A DNA stretch of 19,998 bases from Peptococcaceae bacterium. Its GTDB lineage: Bacteria > Bacillota > Desulfitobacteriia > Desulfitobacteriales > Desulfitobacteriaceae. Positions 7,226 through 13,574 of this stretch are shown one piece after another (positions within the stretch are counted from its first letter, which is position 1; every line of letters starts with the position of its first letter). Both the position numbers and the translations under genes were made by a program. Below the pieces are notes generated by a model. It ran no database searches. It was not told the DNA's origin and was given only the letters and a program-made list of their open reading frames with translations. Where the stretch lies: contig JAITOS010000042.1 of the NCBI GenBank assembly GCA_031289815.1, positions 1 through 19,998 of the forward strand, given 5' to 3'.

Positions 7226-8134
7226 TTGGAAAACAGAGGGAAAATAACAACCGTAGAAGAAGTCGTTAAAAAGATTCCGAATGGCGCCCATATCGGGCTT
7301 CCGGGATTTGCTGTCGCCAGAAACGCGGTCGCCTTTGCCCATGAAATAATCCGTCAAGGGAAAAAGGATCTGACGGTGTCTCAATGCGTGGGCGGCATGG
7401 ATACCGAATTATTGGTGAGCGCAGGCGCGGTGAAAAAACTGATTTACAGTACGGGATCTTTGGATCGCTACGGCCCGTTAGCCGCGACTAATCGCGCCAT
7501 CGGCGAGGCCAGCCTGGAAATTGAAGAACATAGCGGCCTTTCGATCACTTTGCGTTATTTAGCGGGAAGTTTAGGGATTTCTCATATTCCGTGCAATACG
7601 CTGCTGGGTTCTGATATCCTCACCCACCTGATCGCTAAATATCCGGATCAGGCGAAAGAGGCGACCTGCCCGTTTACCGGCGAAAAACAGGTATTGCTCA
7701 GATCCCTGGAGCCGGAGTTCGGCGTGGTGGTCGCTAATTATGCCGATGAGGATGGAAACGCCGTGCTGACCGGTCCGCTATGGGATTTGCGGGAGATGGC
7801 CAACGCCTCCAAACATGTGATCGTCTTCGCGGAGAAAATCGTGACCTCGGAAACGATCCGCAATAATCCGGAGAAAACCGTGATTCCCGGAGCGATTGTG
7901 GACTCGCTGATCGAATTACCGTATAACGCCTACCCGACCGTCATTCATCAATGCTACGATTTTGACGGGGGACATCTGAAAAAATTCGGCGCGGCGATGA
8001 AAGACCCGGAAGCGGCGCAAGCCTATCTGAAGGAATATGTGCTGGGAACGGCGAATCATGAAGAGTATCTGAATAAGGCGGCTGGGATCATGAAGCTGCT
8101 GAATCTGGCGGCGGATCCCTATAAGGGATACTAG
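7226..8134 (+). CDS. gctA: CoA-transferase family I, subunit A (glutaconate-type)
   Basis: The product is 302 residues and resembles the alpha subunit of glutaconate CoA-transferase. The N-terminus is VEEVVKKIPNGAHIGLPGFA, then SQCVGGMDTELLVSAGAVKKL and TGSLDRYGPLAATNRAI, with a later GVVVANYADEDGNAVLTG segment typical of family I. Two-subunit enzymes of this family move CoA between acyl-CoA and a free carboxylic acid through a glutamyl-CoA intermediate; this subunit completes the active site. The TTG at 7226 is used because AAGGAGG lies ten bases upstream and the following residues fit the family start. It is cotranscribed with subunit B 53 bases downstream. No hydroxyglutaryl-CoA dehydratase or decarboxylase genes are nearby, so glutaconate as substrate is unproven; other dicarboxylic or branched acids are possible. 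Confidence 0.85.
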   Translation: MENRGKITTVEEVVKKIPNGAHIGLPGFAVARNAVAFAHEIIRQGKKDLTVSQCVGGMDTELLVSAGAVKKLIYSTGSLDRYGPLAATNRAIGEASLEIEEHSGLSITLRYLAGSLGISHIPCNTLLGSDILTHLIAKYPDQAKEATCPFTGEKQVLLRSLEPEFGVVVANYADEDGNAVLTGPLWDLREMANASKHVIVFAEKIVTSETIRNNPEKTVIPGAIVDSLIELPYNAYPTVIHQCYDFDGGHLKKFGAAMKDPEAAQAYLKEYVLGTANHEEYLNKAAGIMKLLNLAADPYKGY

Positions 8135-8187
8135 AACCCGAGGATGCGTGAAAATCATAAAATAGGGACGAAGCAGGAGGCGACACA

Positions 8188-8952
8188 ATGGAATATAACT
8201 ATACGGAACTAATGGTTTGTTCCGCCGCCAGGGAAATAAAAGATGGGGATAAGCTGCTTGTGGGCGTTGGATTCCCTTATGTAGCGGCGATTCTGGCAAA
8301 AATGATGCATGCGCCCAACCTATGTATCCTCTTTGAATTAGGGGTGTATGACAGTCAGCCGATCGACCCCAGTATTGGCGCGGCGGATCCCCGTTCCTGG
8401 TACCGGGCGACGAAATTCAGCGGCTTTCTGGAAGTCATCGGCATGATCGTGCATAGAGGCCGCTTGGACTGCGGCGTGTTGGGCGCGCTGGAAGTGGATC
8501 AGTACGGAAATATCAACAGCACCCAGCTGACGCAGAACGGGAAAATAAAACACTTCAACGGCAGCGGCGGCGCCAACGACATTGCCACCTTGGGCAAGAG
8601 TACCCTCGTCGTTTCTAAACATGACAAGCGCAAGCTGAAAGAGACGATTGAGTATATTACGAGTCCGGGCTTCCTTCAGGGAGGAACGAGTCGGCGTGAC
8701 GCGGGCATTAAAGGCGGCGGCGTGAGCCGGGTGATCACGGATAAAGCGGTGTTTAGCGTGGAAGAGACGACGAAGCGCTTGAAGTTGCTCAGCATCCATC
8801 CGGGGATCACCGCCGAGAATATCATCGAAAATACCGGCTTTGCGGTCGATGTGAAAGACGTACCGCTGACTACCCCGCCGTCAGAGACGGAATTGAAACT
8901 GATCCGGGAAGTGATTGACCCTCAGGGACTCTACACCGGAGAAAAAAAATAA
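8188..8952 (+). CDS. gctB: CoA-transferase family I, subunit B (glutaconate-type)
   Basis: The product is 254 residues, about the normal size of GctB. The expected catalytic glutamate that becomes the glutamyl-CoA thioester is E50 in CILFELGVYD, at the place equivalent to E54 of Acidaminococcus GctB. GALEVDQYGNINST and NGSGGANDIATLG are the glycine-rich motifs shared with this group. GGAGG lies eight bases before the ATG. A strong terminator follows 53 bases after the stop, so the operon consists of these two genes only. The absolute substrate cannot be read from sequence. Confidence 0.87.
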   Translation: MEYNYTELMVCSAAREIKDGDKLLVGVGFPYVAAILAKMMHAPNLCILFELGVYDSQPIDPSIGAADPRSWYRATKFSGFLEVIGMIVHRGRLDCGVLGALEVDQYGNINSTQLTQNGKIKHFNGSGGANDIATLGKSTLVVSKHDKRKLKETIEYITSPGFLQGGTSRRDAGIKGGGVSRVITDKAVFSVEETTKRLKLLSIHPGITAENIIENTGFAVDVKDVPLTTPPSETELKLIREVIDPQGLYTGEKK

Positions 8953-9005
8953 AAGATTCTTGAATACATGGCTTGGACTTTTGTCATAAAGAGGAAGCGC
9001 CTTTG

Positions 9006-9035
9006 TCCTGCCGCCTTTGGGCGGCGGGATTTTTC
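9006..9035 (+). terminator. Rho-independent terminator of the CoA-transferase operon
   Basis: tcctgccgcc (9006-9015) pairs with ggcggcggga (9020-9029) through ten positions, one of them G-U, around a tttg loop. It is followed by tttttc. Confidence 0.92.
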
Positions 9036-9064
9036 TTGATATTGCCGCCCGCTCAGGCTATAAT
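9036..9064 (+). promoter_or_regulatory. Strong promoter directly after the terminator
   Basis: TTGATA (9036-9041) and a perfect TATAAT (9059-9064) are separated by 17 bases. It points toward the degenerate region and the antiporter; no better promoter was seen for the antiporter gene. Confidence 0.75.
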
Positions 9065-9105
9065 TGTGTTAATAATCAGAATCCGGGAGTGAGAGGGGTG
9101 AAATC

Positions 9106-9229
9106 GTGGGCTTTTTCAACAGGAAAAGGCTGAGAAGGCCGGACCGAAAGCACAGAAGTCGTGAAGAAGAACGGGGAGAGTGTTTCTGAACCGGAGAACA
9201 TGGAAGAGACTATAAGTACAAGCGATTGA
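9106..9229 (+). pseudogene. Small ORF, probably frame-broken, in the antiporter leader
   Basis: GAGAGGGG (9091-9098) lies seven bases before a GTG at 9106, a convincing initiation site about 35 bases after the strong promoter. The GTG frame encodes only 27 very basic residues (MGFFNRKRLRRP...) and stops at 9187-9189. The other frames look more protein-like in turn: EKAEKAGPKAQK from about 9126, then VVKKNGESVSEPENMEE up to a TGA at 9227-9229. Joining the three pieces would give a charged protein of about 42 residues, so two indels may have broken a small gene. I recognise no family. It could equally be a genuine 27-residue basic peptide or a leader ORF. Confidence 0.35.
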
Positions 9230-9266
9230 ATTTCTTGGCAGAGAGAGAGTAAGCGGTACGGCGCCG

Positions 9267-9377
9267 ATGGGTCAGATTATCCGGGGCGTACTGCCGTTTA
9301 TGGCTGTGCTGTTATTCTGTCTGGCGATTTTGACGATTTTCCCGAGTATCGCTCTTTACTTGCCGAGCCATATGTAA
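9267..9377 (+). pseudogene. Remnant: C-terminal end of a TRAP transporter large permease (DctM)
   Basis: Thirty-six codons encode MGQIIRGVLPFMAVLLFCLA followed by ILTIFPSIALYLPSHM and a stop. This is the usual last helix and tail of DctM-type TRAP permeases, which end in patterns like RAVLPF-(hydrophobic)-FP-x-LxLWLP. The open frame reaches back only to a TAA at 9213-9215, and nothing upstream resembles the roughly 390 preceding residues of DctM or the DctQ and DctP partners. It therefore appears to be the tail of a deleted TRAP operon. The antiporter starts 52 bases later. No separate ribosome site suggests that the fragment itself is translated. Confidence 0.6.
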
Positions 9378-9428
9378 TCGGCATACCAGTCAGATGAAGA
9401 TATAAAAAAATATGTAGGTGGTGGCAAT

Positions 9429-10694
9429 TTGGAAGGAAATGTTGTCGCGTTGACGGAGCAGATCATGACGCTGCTTTCCATCGTAATCTTTTGCGGGATC
9501 ATAGGGATCAAATTGAGCGGTAAGGTGAAATTGCCGGATACAGTCCTGTTCATCGTGATCGGGATCTTGGCGGGGCCGGCGGTTTTGGGACTGATTGATT
9601 TTAAGGATTTTATCTTGGCTAATCAACTGATTCTGACCTTTGGGGCGGCCTATATTCTCTATGACGGCGGCCGGGAAATTGAGCTGAAGGTCATCAATAA
9701 AGTCAAGGTATCGGTGTTGATTTTGGCGACGGTAGGGCTCGTCATCTCAACGGTCGTTCTCGGTTTTTTCTCCATGCATATATTCCATCTGAGTTTTATT
9801 CACGCCCTGCTGATCGGGGTCGTCATTTCTTCGACCGACCCGTCCGTGCTGGTGCCTCTGTTTAAAAGCCTAAATATTCGGGATAAGATCAAACAGACCA
9901 TTATTTCGGAATCGGCTTTTAATGATGCGGTAGCATCAATTATTACCTTTGCCCTGGTCGGGGTCATTGCCGGCGGCGCCTTTTCCTTGGGCCACAGCCT
10001 GTTGGAATTGCTGAAAGAAGCGGCGGGCGGGCTGGCGGTTGGCTGTATCGCCGGCTATGTCGTGGCGCTGCTGGTCTCGGAGCGCAAGTACGCGCTGTTT
10101 AACGGACACAAAGGGGAAGTTGCGGTCGCTACGGTGCTGGGGGCCTATGCCTTGTGCGCTTACTTTGACTTCAGCGGCTTCATGGCGGTGTTCGTCATCG
10201 GTATCGTGTTTGGGAATAAAGAATTCTTTAAAATTACGATTGAGCATGAAGCCCAGGAACTGCACGAATCCTTTAAAGAGGTGCTGATCCGGATTCTGCG
10301 GATCATGATTTTTGTCATTCTGGGGACGCAGATCGACTTTGTCCTGCTGGGTCAATATTGGAAAGAGGCCTTGGGGGTGGTCGCCATCCTTATCTTTGTG
10401 GCCAGACCGGTTTCCGTGATTTGCTCGGTCATGCTTGACCGCAAGGCGAAGTGGACGATGAAAGAAATCCTCTTCCTGATGTGGACCAGAGAAACGGGGG
10501 TCATTCCCGCCGCTTTAGCCGGAATGCTCGTATCTATGGGCGTTCCCAACGCGCAGTTGATTTCATCGGTGACCTTTATGGCGATTATCATCACTCTGGC
10601 CTTCCAGTCCAGTACGAAAAAATATCTGGCCGCCAAGCTGGGGTTGATTCAGGATTCGTCTGATTCTAAGCCTGCCGCTGAAGGACACGCGTAG
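9429..10694 (+). CDS. CPA1-family Na+(K+)/H+ antiporter
   Basis: This 421-residue integral membrane protein has about 12 hydrophobic segments. Diagnostic motifs are SSTDPSVLVPLF (T136-D137-P138) and ESAFNDAVAS (E161, N165, D166), the ion-binding pair of electroneutral NhaP-type exchangers. GGREIELKVI and MWTRETGVIPAALAG are also family-like. There is no long cytoplasmic TrkA-N or CBS tail, only a short polar end. The family exchanges internal Na+ or K+ for external protons in pH and salt homeostasis; ion choice cannot be decided here. The TTG at 9429 is preceded by AGGTGG at eight bases. The likely promoter is 360 bases upstream, across a leader containing broken genes. Neighbouring genes give no functional hint. 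Confidence 0.88.
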   Translation: MEGNVVALTEQIMTLLSIVIFCGIIGIKLSGKVKLPDTVLFIVIGILAGPAVLGLIDFKDFILANQLILTFGAAYILYDGGREIELKVINKVKVSVLILATVGLVISTVVLGFFSMHIFHLSFIHALLIGVVISSTDPSVLVPLFKSLNIRDKIKQTIISESAFNDAVASIITFALVGVIAGGAFSLGHSLLELLKEAAGGLAVGCIAGYVVALLVSERKYALFNGHKGEVAVATVLGAYALCAYFDFSGFMAVFVIGIVFGNKEFFKITIEHEAQELHESFKEVLIRILRIMIFVILGTQIDFVLLGQYWKEALGVVAILIFVARPVSVICSVMLDRKAKWTMKEILFLMWTRETGVIPAALAGMLVSMGVPNAQLISSVTFMAIIITLAFQSSTKKYLAAKLGLIQDSSDSKPAAEGHA

Positions 10695-10719
10695 GAGATT
10701 CCCGGTCGGAACAAAAGAG

Positions 10720-10752
10720 GCGTGGCGAAAGATTTTTAACCTTTCGTCACGC
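10720..10752. terminator. Hairpin after the antiporter, possibly a bidirectional terminator
   Basis: gcgtggcgaaag (10720-10731) pairs with ctttcgtcacgc (10741-10752) along 12 positions with one G-U. The plus-strand side is not followed by a T run. Read on the minus strand the stem is followed by ctcttttgttcc, a weak tail. It sits between the antiporter and the convergent MNT gene. Confidence 0.5.
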
Positions 10753-10838
10753 TTCGTCATGCCAAAAGCCATCGGGCAGGGAGGGACAGCCAATTGTAAC
10801 CTTCTCGTCCTCGCCCTACTTTTCGCTGTTTTATGCCG

Positions 10839-11135
10839 TTATATCTCCCGGCCTGTTCGCAATATTTCCTTGACGAAAGGATTGCCATTTTCTAATTCGG
10901 AGGACGGAAACGCTAAAGGTTCAAAACCAACGTCGTCATATCCATTCGTTAGCTTTAACAGCTCTTTTATAATGTCAACTCGGCGCTTGCCCCCGAAATT
11001 TTGCAGAAAAAAGCAAACGTCCACATCGCTGCACTCTGTCGCCGTTTTCTTGGCATGAGAACCAAATATATAGGCTCGATCTACCGGCAGTACGCTGCGT
11101 ACTGAATCGGTATAGCTCTTTGCCGCGCTGTTCAC
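10839..11135 (-). CDS. MNT-type minimal nucleotidyltransferase (antitoxin of a MNT-HEPN pair)
   Basis: The product is 98 residues. It has the Pol-beta superfamily motif GSx10DxD: G25-S26 then D37 and D39 in SDVDVCFFL, preceded by a strand (AYIFGSHAKK). In known MNT-HEPN modules this protein neutralises the HEPN RNase partner, in studied cases by adding AMP groups to a tyrosine near its active site. The GTG start at 11135 overlaps the stop codon of the upstream fragment by the sequence GTGA, the usual sign of coupled translation. That upstream partner is badly shortened, so this looks like an antitoxin left without its toxin. The short C-terminus lacks clear extra domains. Likely acquired with the pair as an accessory module. 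Confidence 0.8.
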   Translation of the reverse strand: MNSAAKSYTDSVRSVLPVDRAYIFGSHAKKTATECSDVDVCFFLQNFGGKRRVDIIKELLKLTNGYDDVGFEPLAFPSSELENGNPFVKEILRTGREI

Positions 11136-11239
11136 GGCTTCAAAATCAACAGCCGCGCGAATACCTCCTTCGTCTGCGACAGCGTTTTTCTCGCTTGCGC
11201 TATATCAAGCCAGTATTCGTATTTTTCTTGTGTATTCAT
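11132..11239 (-). pseudogene. Truncated HEPN-domain toxin remnant
   Basis: A 35-codon ORF begins MNTQEKYEYWLDIAQ, which is how many MNT-associated HEPN proteins start (YWLDIAxxDLxTA). It then jumps directly to LSQTKEVFARLLILKP, similar in style to the last helix of such proteins. The middle of about 90-100 residues, including the catalytic R-x4-6-H motif, is absent, consistent with an internal deletion. GAGAGG lies eight bases before the ATG and a TATAAT (11269-11264, minus) sits upstream without a good -35. Its TGA overlaps the GTG of the nucleotidyltransferase, so the remnant may still serve to bring ribosomes to the antitoxin. A purpose-built leader peptide is an alternative. Confidence 0.6.
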
Positions 11240-11526
11240 TTCAATAACCTCTCGAACACATTTATTATACAACAAACGGCTGTACAAATAAATCATCCGT
11301 AAAACTACAGATTACAGCGCAAAAGCGCTGGGAATCCAATCGAGACGCGGCCAATTATAACAATTTGGAAACCTTGCACTTTTTTCGACACGATATAATA
11401 ACTGCTAAAGATCGGCGCGGAGGTCTTGGCGGTATTTTTTTAGCGCGGTCAAAATATCAAACCAATACAATCCCAAAATAAGACCCCAAATCAAATAAGA
11501 AAGAATATTATGAAAATTAAGGAGGT
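11240..11526. other. Intergenic region without a recognisable gene
   Basis: Holds the candidate -10 of the MNT unit (11264-11269, minus), a perfect 6-bp hairpin cagcgc-aaaa-gcgctg (11315-11330), and a TATAAT (about 11394-11399, plus) whose best -35 (TTGCAC) is only 14 bases away. Base composition is more AT-rich than the neighbouring genes. Confidence 0.4.
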
Positions 11527-11667
11527 ATTCATAAAGAGCGGCGCGTTCTGAGCGTCCTGCTGACGCTGGTCCTGCTGCTGGGCTTATTCCCCGCCTTCAT
11601 CAATCAGTACGCCGGTTCTGGCGGCGGGCGTCTTTTTTCAAATCCGCCCGCCGCCAAACCTGGATGA
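11527..11667 (+). pseudogene. Start-less signal-peptide fragment of an exported protein
   Basis: A perfect AAGGAGGT ribosome site (11519-11526) is followed by a frame reading KERRVLSVLLTLVLLLGLF then PAFINQYA. This is a textbook positively charged start, hydrophobic core and cleavage region of a Gram-positive-style signal peptide. There is no ATG, GTG or TTG in frame (only ATT, directly against the ribosome site), and the frame closes at 11665-11667 after a low-complexity Gly/Pro stretch. The most economical reading is the first 30 codons of a secreted or surface protein whose start codon was lost and whose body was deleted, fused directly to a GC-rich hairpin that may have been its terminator. 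Confidence 0.5.
11619..11656. repeat. Perfect 12-bp GC-rich inverted repeat with T-rich loop
   Basis: tggcggcgggcg (11619-11630) is exactly complementary to 11645-11656 around a 14-base loop containing tttttt. The arms are very stable, but no T run follows either arm, so it is not a standard terminator. It could be half a terminator duplicated in inverse order. Confidence 0.7.
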
Positions 11668-11985
11668 AAAAATTTTTACAATACCGGCAGGAAAGAATAT
11701 AGGCGACAGTATAAGTTTGAATAGCATGAATCTTTTCAAAAAATAGTGACCGAGATGATCGCCAGATTTAGCGGTCATCGGACAAGGCGAAGCGGGTTTC
11801 TGAAGCGAAAATGAGCGGCGAGGCAAAGAGGAATTTTTCGTTCACGGGAGAAAAAACAGATCAAATTGTAAAAAAAATTTACAAAAAGTTACGAATGAAT
11901 GCTGAGGATTCATTTTGTCGGAAAAAGTAGAAATAAAAAAGTCCATAAAATAGGGAATATTGCAAAGCTGACGGAAAAAACAGAG
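11668..11985 (+). other. Non-coding region: SigH-like promoter motif and a structured stretch
   Basis: No credible gene. GCAGGAAAG (11687-11695) and ACAGTATAA (11706-11714) resemble the -35 and -10 of SigH promoters (RnAGGAwWW and RnnGAATww), with one mismatch in each and a 10-base spacer, one short of usual. Downstream, 11750-11781 folds into a hairpin with 11 pairs (one G-U) and a two-base bulge, followed by a purine-rich stretch and then an A/T-rich tract up to the integrase-like gene promoter. Confidence 0.3.
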
Positions 11986-12014
11986 TTGGCACATGTTTTG
12001 CAAGTAGATATAGT
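11986..12014 (+). promoter_or_regulatory. Promoter of the recombinase-like gene
   Basis: TTGGCA (11986-11991) and TATAGT (12009-12014) are separated by exactly 17 bases. Transcription from about 12021 leaves a 30-base leader containing the GGAGGTG ribosome site. Confidence 0.75.
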
Positions 12015-12050
12015 AAGGTATAGATAATACTGATCGTTGGAGGTGTTAGG

Positions 12051-12845
12051 ATGACGGATCTGAATCTCTTTTATCAACAAGTCTCGACATCTTCATACAC
12101 AAGAGCCAGAGTGAAGGCGGGCGTGAAGGTGTTTCTGAATTATCTGGATTCCCGCGAGTTAAAACTCGACGACGCGAAGTACTTGAGCCAGGAAGATTTT
12201 CGTTTGTTTTACAATACGACCGAACCGGCAAGGCGTCAGGATGTGAGACTCGCCTTGATATCGTTGCCTGAATGGCTGAAGGAAAATTGGTACCTGCCGA
12301 TGGTCTTTTACCCGGAACGCAAGAAAAATAACAAACGGGCCAAGACGCCGATTTTAAGCCGGGAAGAAATAGAAACCATGAATCGGGCCTCGCTGTGTAC
12401 TTCTTTGCGTAATCGCGCTGTTTTCCTGACGCTTCGTGATACCGGAGTAAGAACGGATGAACTCTTGAATATGCAGATCAAGGATTATCAAGGGTCGAAG
12501 ATTGTCGTGTGCAATACGATGGGAGAGAGAGAACTCCTTTTGTCGCCGGAAGCGCAGCAGGCGATGCAGGAATATATCGTTACGCTGAAAGAACACGGGC
12601 CGGAAGCGCCGCTGTGGGCCGGCAGGCAGGGGGAAGCGATTACCGGTTTGTGGCTCGGTAAGATTATCAATCATATTTCGGAAGATTTGGAGAGAACGGT
12701 GAATATTTCGGATTTCCGCCATACGCTGGTAAATCAGATGGTGGAACAGAAGGTGCCGATGGAAGAAATCGCGCGTATCTTCGGTTTTACCAGTGAAAAA
12801 GCGCTGTTCAGCAATATGCGTTTGTGCGGGACGAATATCGGCTGA
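12051..12845 (+). CDS. Tyrosine-recombinase-like protein with a degenerate active site
   Basis: The product is 264 residues. A helical N-terminal core-binding (SAM-like) domain (about 1-85) is followed by a linker and a C-terminal domain with integrase style: LRDTGVRTDELLNMQIKDY holds the first catalytic arginine (R134), and ISDFRHTLVNQMVEQKVPME followed by EIARIFGFTSEKALF aligns with the H-x-x-R ... LGH ... Y block. R223 is kept, but the preceding histidine is S220, the H/W position is F246, and the nucleophilic tyrosine position is F253. The usual beta-hairpin lysine is not seen either. DNA cleavage is therefore unlikely, and a DNA-binding or regulatory role is possible. GGAGGTG lies six bases before the ATG. 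It is a single-gene unit with promoter and terminator, and no att-like repeats or phage genes accompany it. Confidence 0.78.
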   Translation: MTDLNLFYQQVSTSSYTRARVKAGVKVFLNYLDSRELKLDDAKYLSQEDFRLFYNTTEPARRQDVRLALISLPEWLKENWYLPMVFYPERKKNNKRAKTPILSREEIETMNRASLCTSLRNRAVFLTLRDTGVRTDELLNMQIKDYQGSKIVVCNTMGERELLLSPEAQQAMQEYIVTLKEHGPEAPLWAGRQGEAITGLWLGKIINHISEDLERTVNISDFRHTLVNQMVEQKVPMEEIARIFGFTSEKALFSNMRLCGTNIG

Positions 12846-12876
12846 AGTCTTGGGCGGCGAAAGCCTTTTATCGCAT

Positions 12877-12919
12877 AAAAAAACGCTCTGCGGGGATACA
12901 CTCTGTAGAGTGTTTTTTT
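12877..12919. terminator. Bidirectional rho-independent terminator
   Basis: Seven A's (12877-12883) and cgctctgc (12884-12891) pair with gtagagtg (12905-12912) and seven T's (12913-12919). The result is a 15-bp symmetric hairpin with two G-U pairs. It serves both the recombinase-like gene and the convergent niaR, whose stop codon (12920-12918) lies at its edge. Confidence 0.9.
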
Positions 12920-13457
12920 ATTCCGGGATCAGGATTCCCAAGCTCTTTAATTGGCGGCAAGCGCAGTTGAGCGCGTCGATATTGGAGCCGGTGATGGTAT
13001 GAAAATGAAGACCGTTGGTGAGAGAGGATAAAAGAGAGGCGTCCGATTGCAGGATATCTTGAAGGAACTGATGGACGTCTAGGCGGTTCTTGATGGACAG
13101 AGGCTGGAATATTTTACCGTAAACGGAATGATCGATACCGACGTTCTCAACGGTGACGCCATGATCCACCAAGGTATTTAGTTCTTTCGCGGTATCCTCC
13201 AGGGTATGCCGGCAATAAATCACTTGGCGGATCTGGCCGTCGGCTGAAGGATGTTGCAGGATATAGCCGTGACGCGTGGAAAAAACAGATTGGTTTTGGG
13301 CTCTCAGCAGGGAAACATCCTGGACGATCACTTGACGGGTAACGCCGAAGATTTTCGCTAAAGAAGAAGCGGTGATCGGATCACGGTTTTTTTGCAGCAT
13401 CGCCAGTAGTTGCGCGCGTCTTTCGGAGCCGGGAAGGTTCTCTCTGCCGGAAGGCAT
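12918..13457 (-). CDS. niaR: NiaR-type transcriptional repressor of NAD biosynthesis (HTH-3H)
   Basis: The product is 179 residues. An N-terminal helix-turn-helix of HTH_11 type (about 13-55, SSLAKIFGVTRQVIVQDVSL) is followed by a 3H domain (about 75-170). The conserved 3H residues H84, E92, H151 and H153 are present, with the spacing of the metal-ligand set described for the Thermotoga protein, together with the VDHG and GIDHSVYG stretches. NiaR (formerly YrxA) binds nicotinic acid and represses NAD synthesis or niacin uptake genes. Here it diverges from nadBCA across a palindrome that is almost certainly its operator, and it probably represses itself. ATG at 13457 follows GGGTGA at five bases; an in-frame TTG at 13490 is less likely. 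The coding sequence ends in a shared terminator. Confidence 0.9.
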   Translation of the reverse strand: MPSGRENLPGSERRAQLLAMLQKNRDPITASSLAKIFGVTRQVIVQDVSLLRAQNQSVFSTRHGYILQHPSADGQIRQVIYCRHTLEDTAKELNTLVDHGVTVENVGIDHSVYGKIFQPLSIKNRLDVHQFLQDILQSDASLLSSLTNGLHFHTITGSNIDALNCACRQLKSLGILIPE

Positions 13458-13505
13458 CTTTGTCACCCGCCTTATAATAAATATTTTCAAATATCTCAGG
13501 ATTTC

Positions 13506-13535
13506 ATTTTAACTGGGATATATGCGTTTAGTCAA
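13506..13535 (-). promoter_or_regulatory. niaR promoter
   Basis: On the minus strand TTGACT (13535-13530) is followed after 18 bases by TAAAAT (13511-13506). Its -35 is inside the palindrome, so a bound repressor would block it as well as the nad promoter. Confidence 0.65.
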
Positions 13536-13562
13536 GACATATGTCTTGACACATGTCTTGAC
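13531..13562. promoter_or_regulatory. NiaR operator: perfect 20-bp palindrome plus third half-site
   Basis: gtcaagacatatgtcttgac (13531-13550) is a perfect palindrome. A further direct copy of its right half, atgtcttgac, follows at 13553-13562, a 12-base step. The cluster covers the -35 elements of both divergent promoters. Assignment to NiaR rests on position and symmetry. Confidence 0.85.
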
Positions 13563-13574
13563 ATCTGATAAAAA
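13546..13574 (+). promoter_or_regulatory. nadBCA promoter
   Basis: TTGACA (13546-13551) lies in the palindrome's right half; TAAAAA (13569-13574, 4/6) follows after 17 bases. A second TTGACA (13558-13563) has no acceptable -10. Transcription from about 13581 gives a 48-base leader. Confidence 0.65.

Noticed and set aside
11382..11399. Promoter TTGCAC...TATAAT before the signal-peptide fragment
   Set aside because: The spacer is 14 bases, too short for a normal housekeeping promoter, and there is no TG extension.
11638..11826. Minus-strand 62-codon ORF
   Set aside because: It crosses the perfect hairpin, lacks a ribosome site and resembles no protein; likely chance.
12051..12845. Integrase as marker of a mobile element with att sites
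   Set aside because: No tRNA gene, direct repeats or mobile genes were seen around it, and the catalytic residues are missing.
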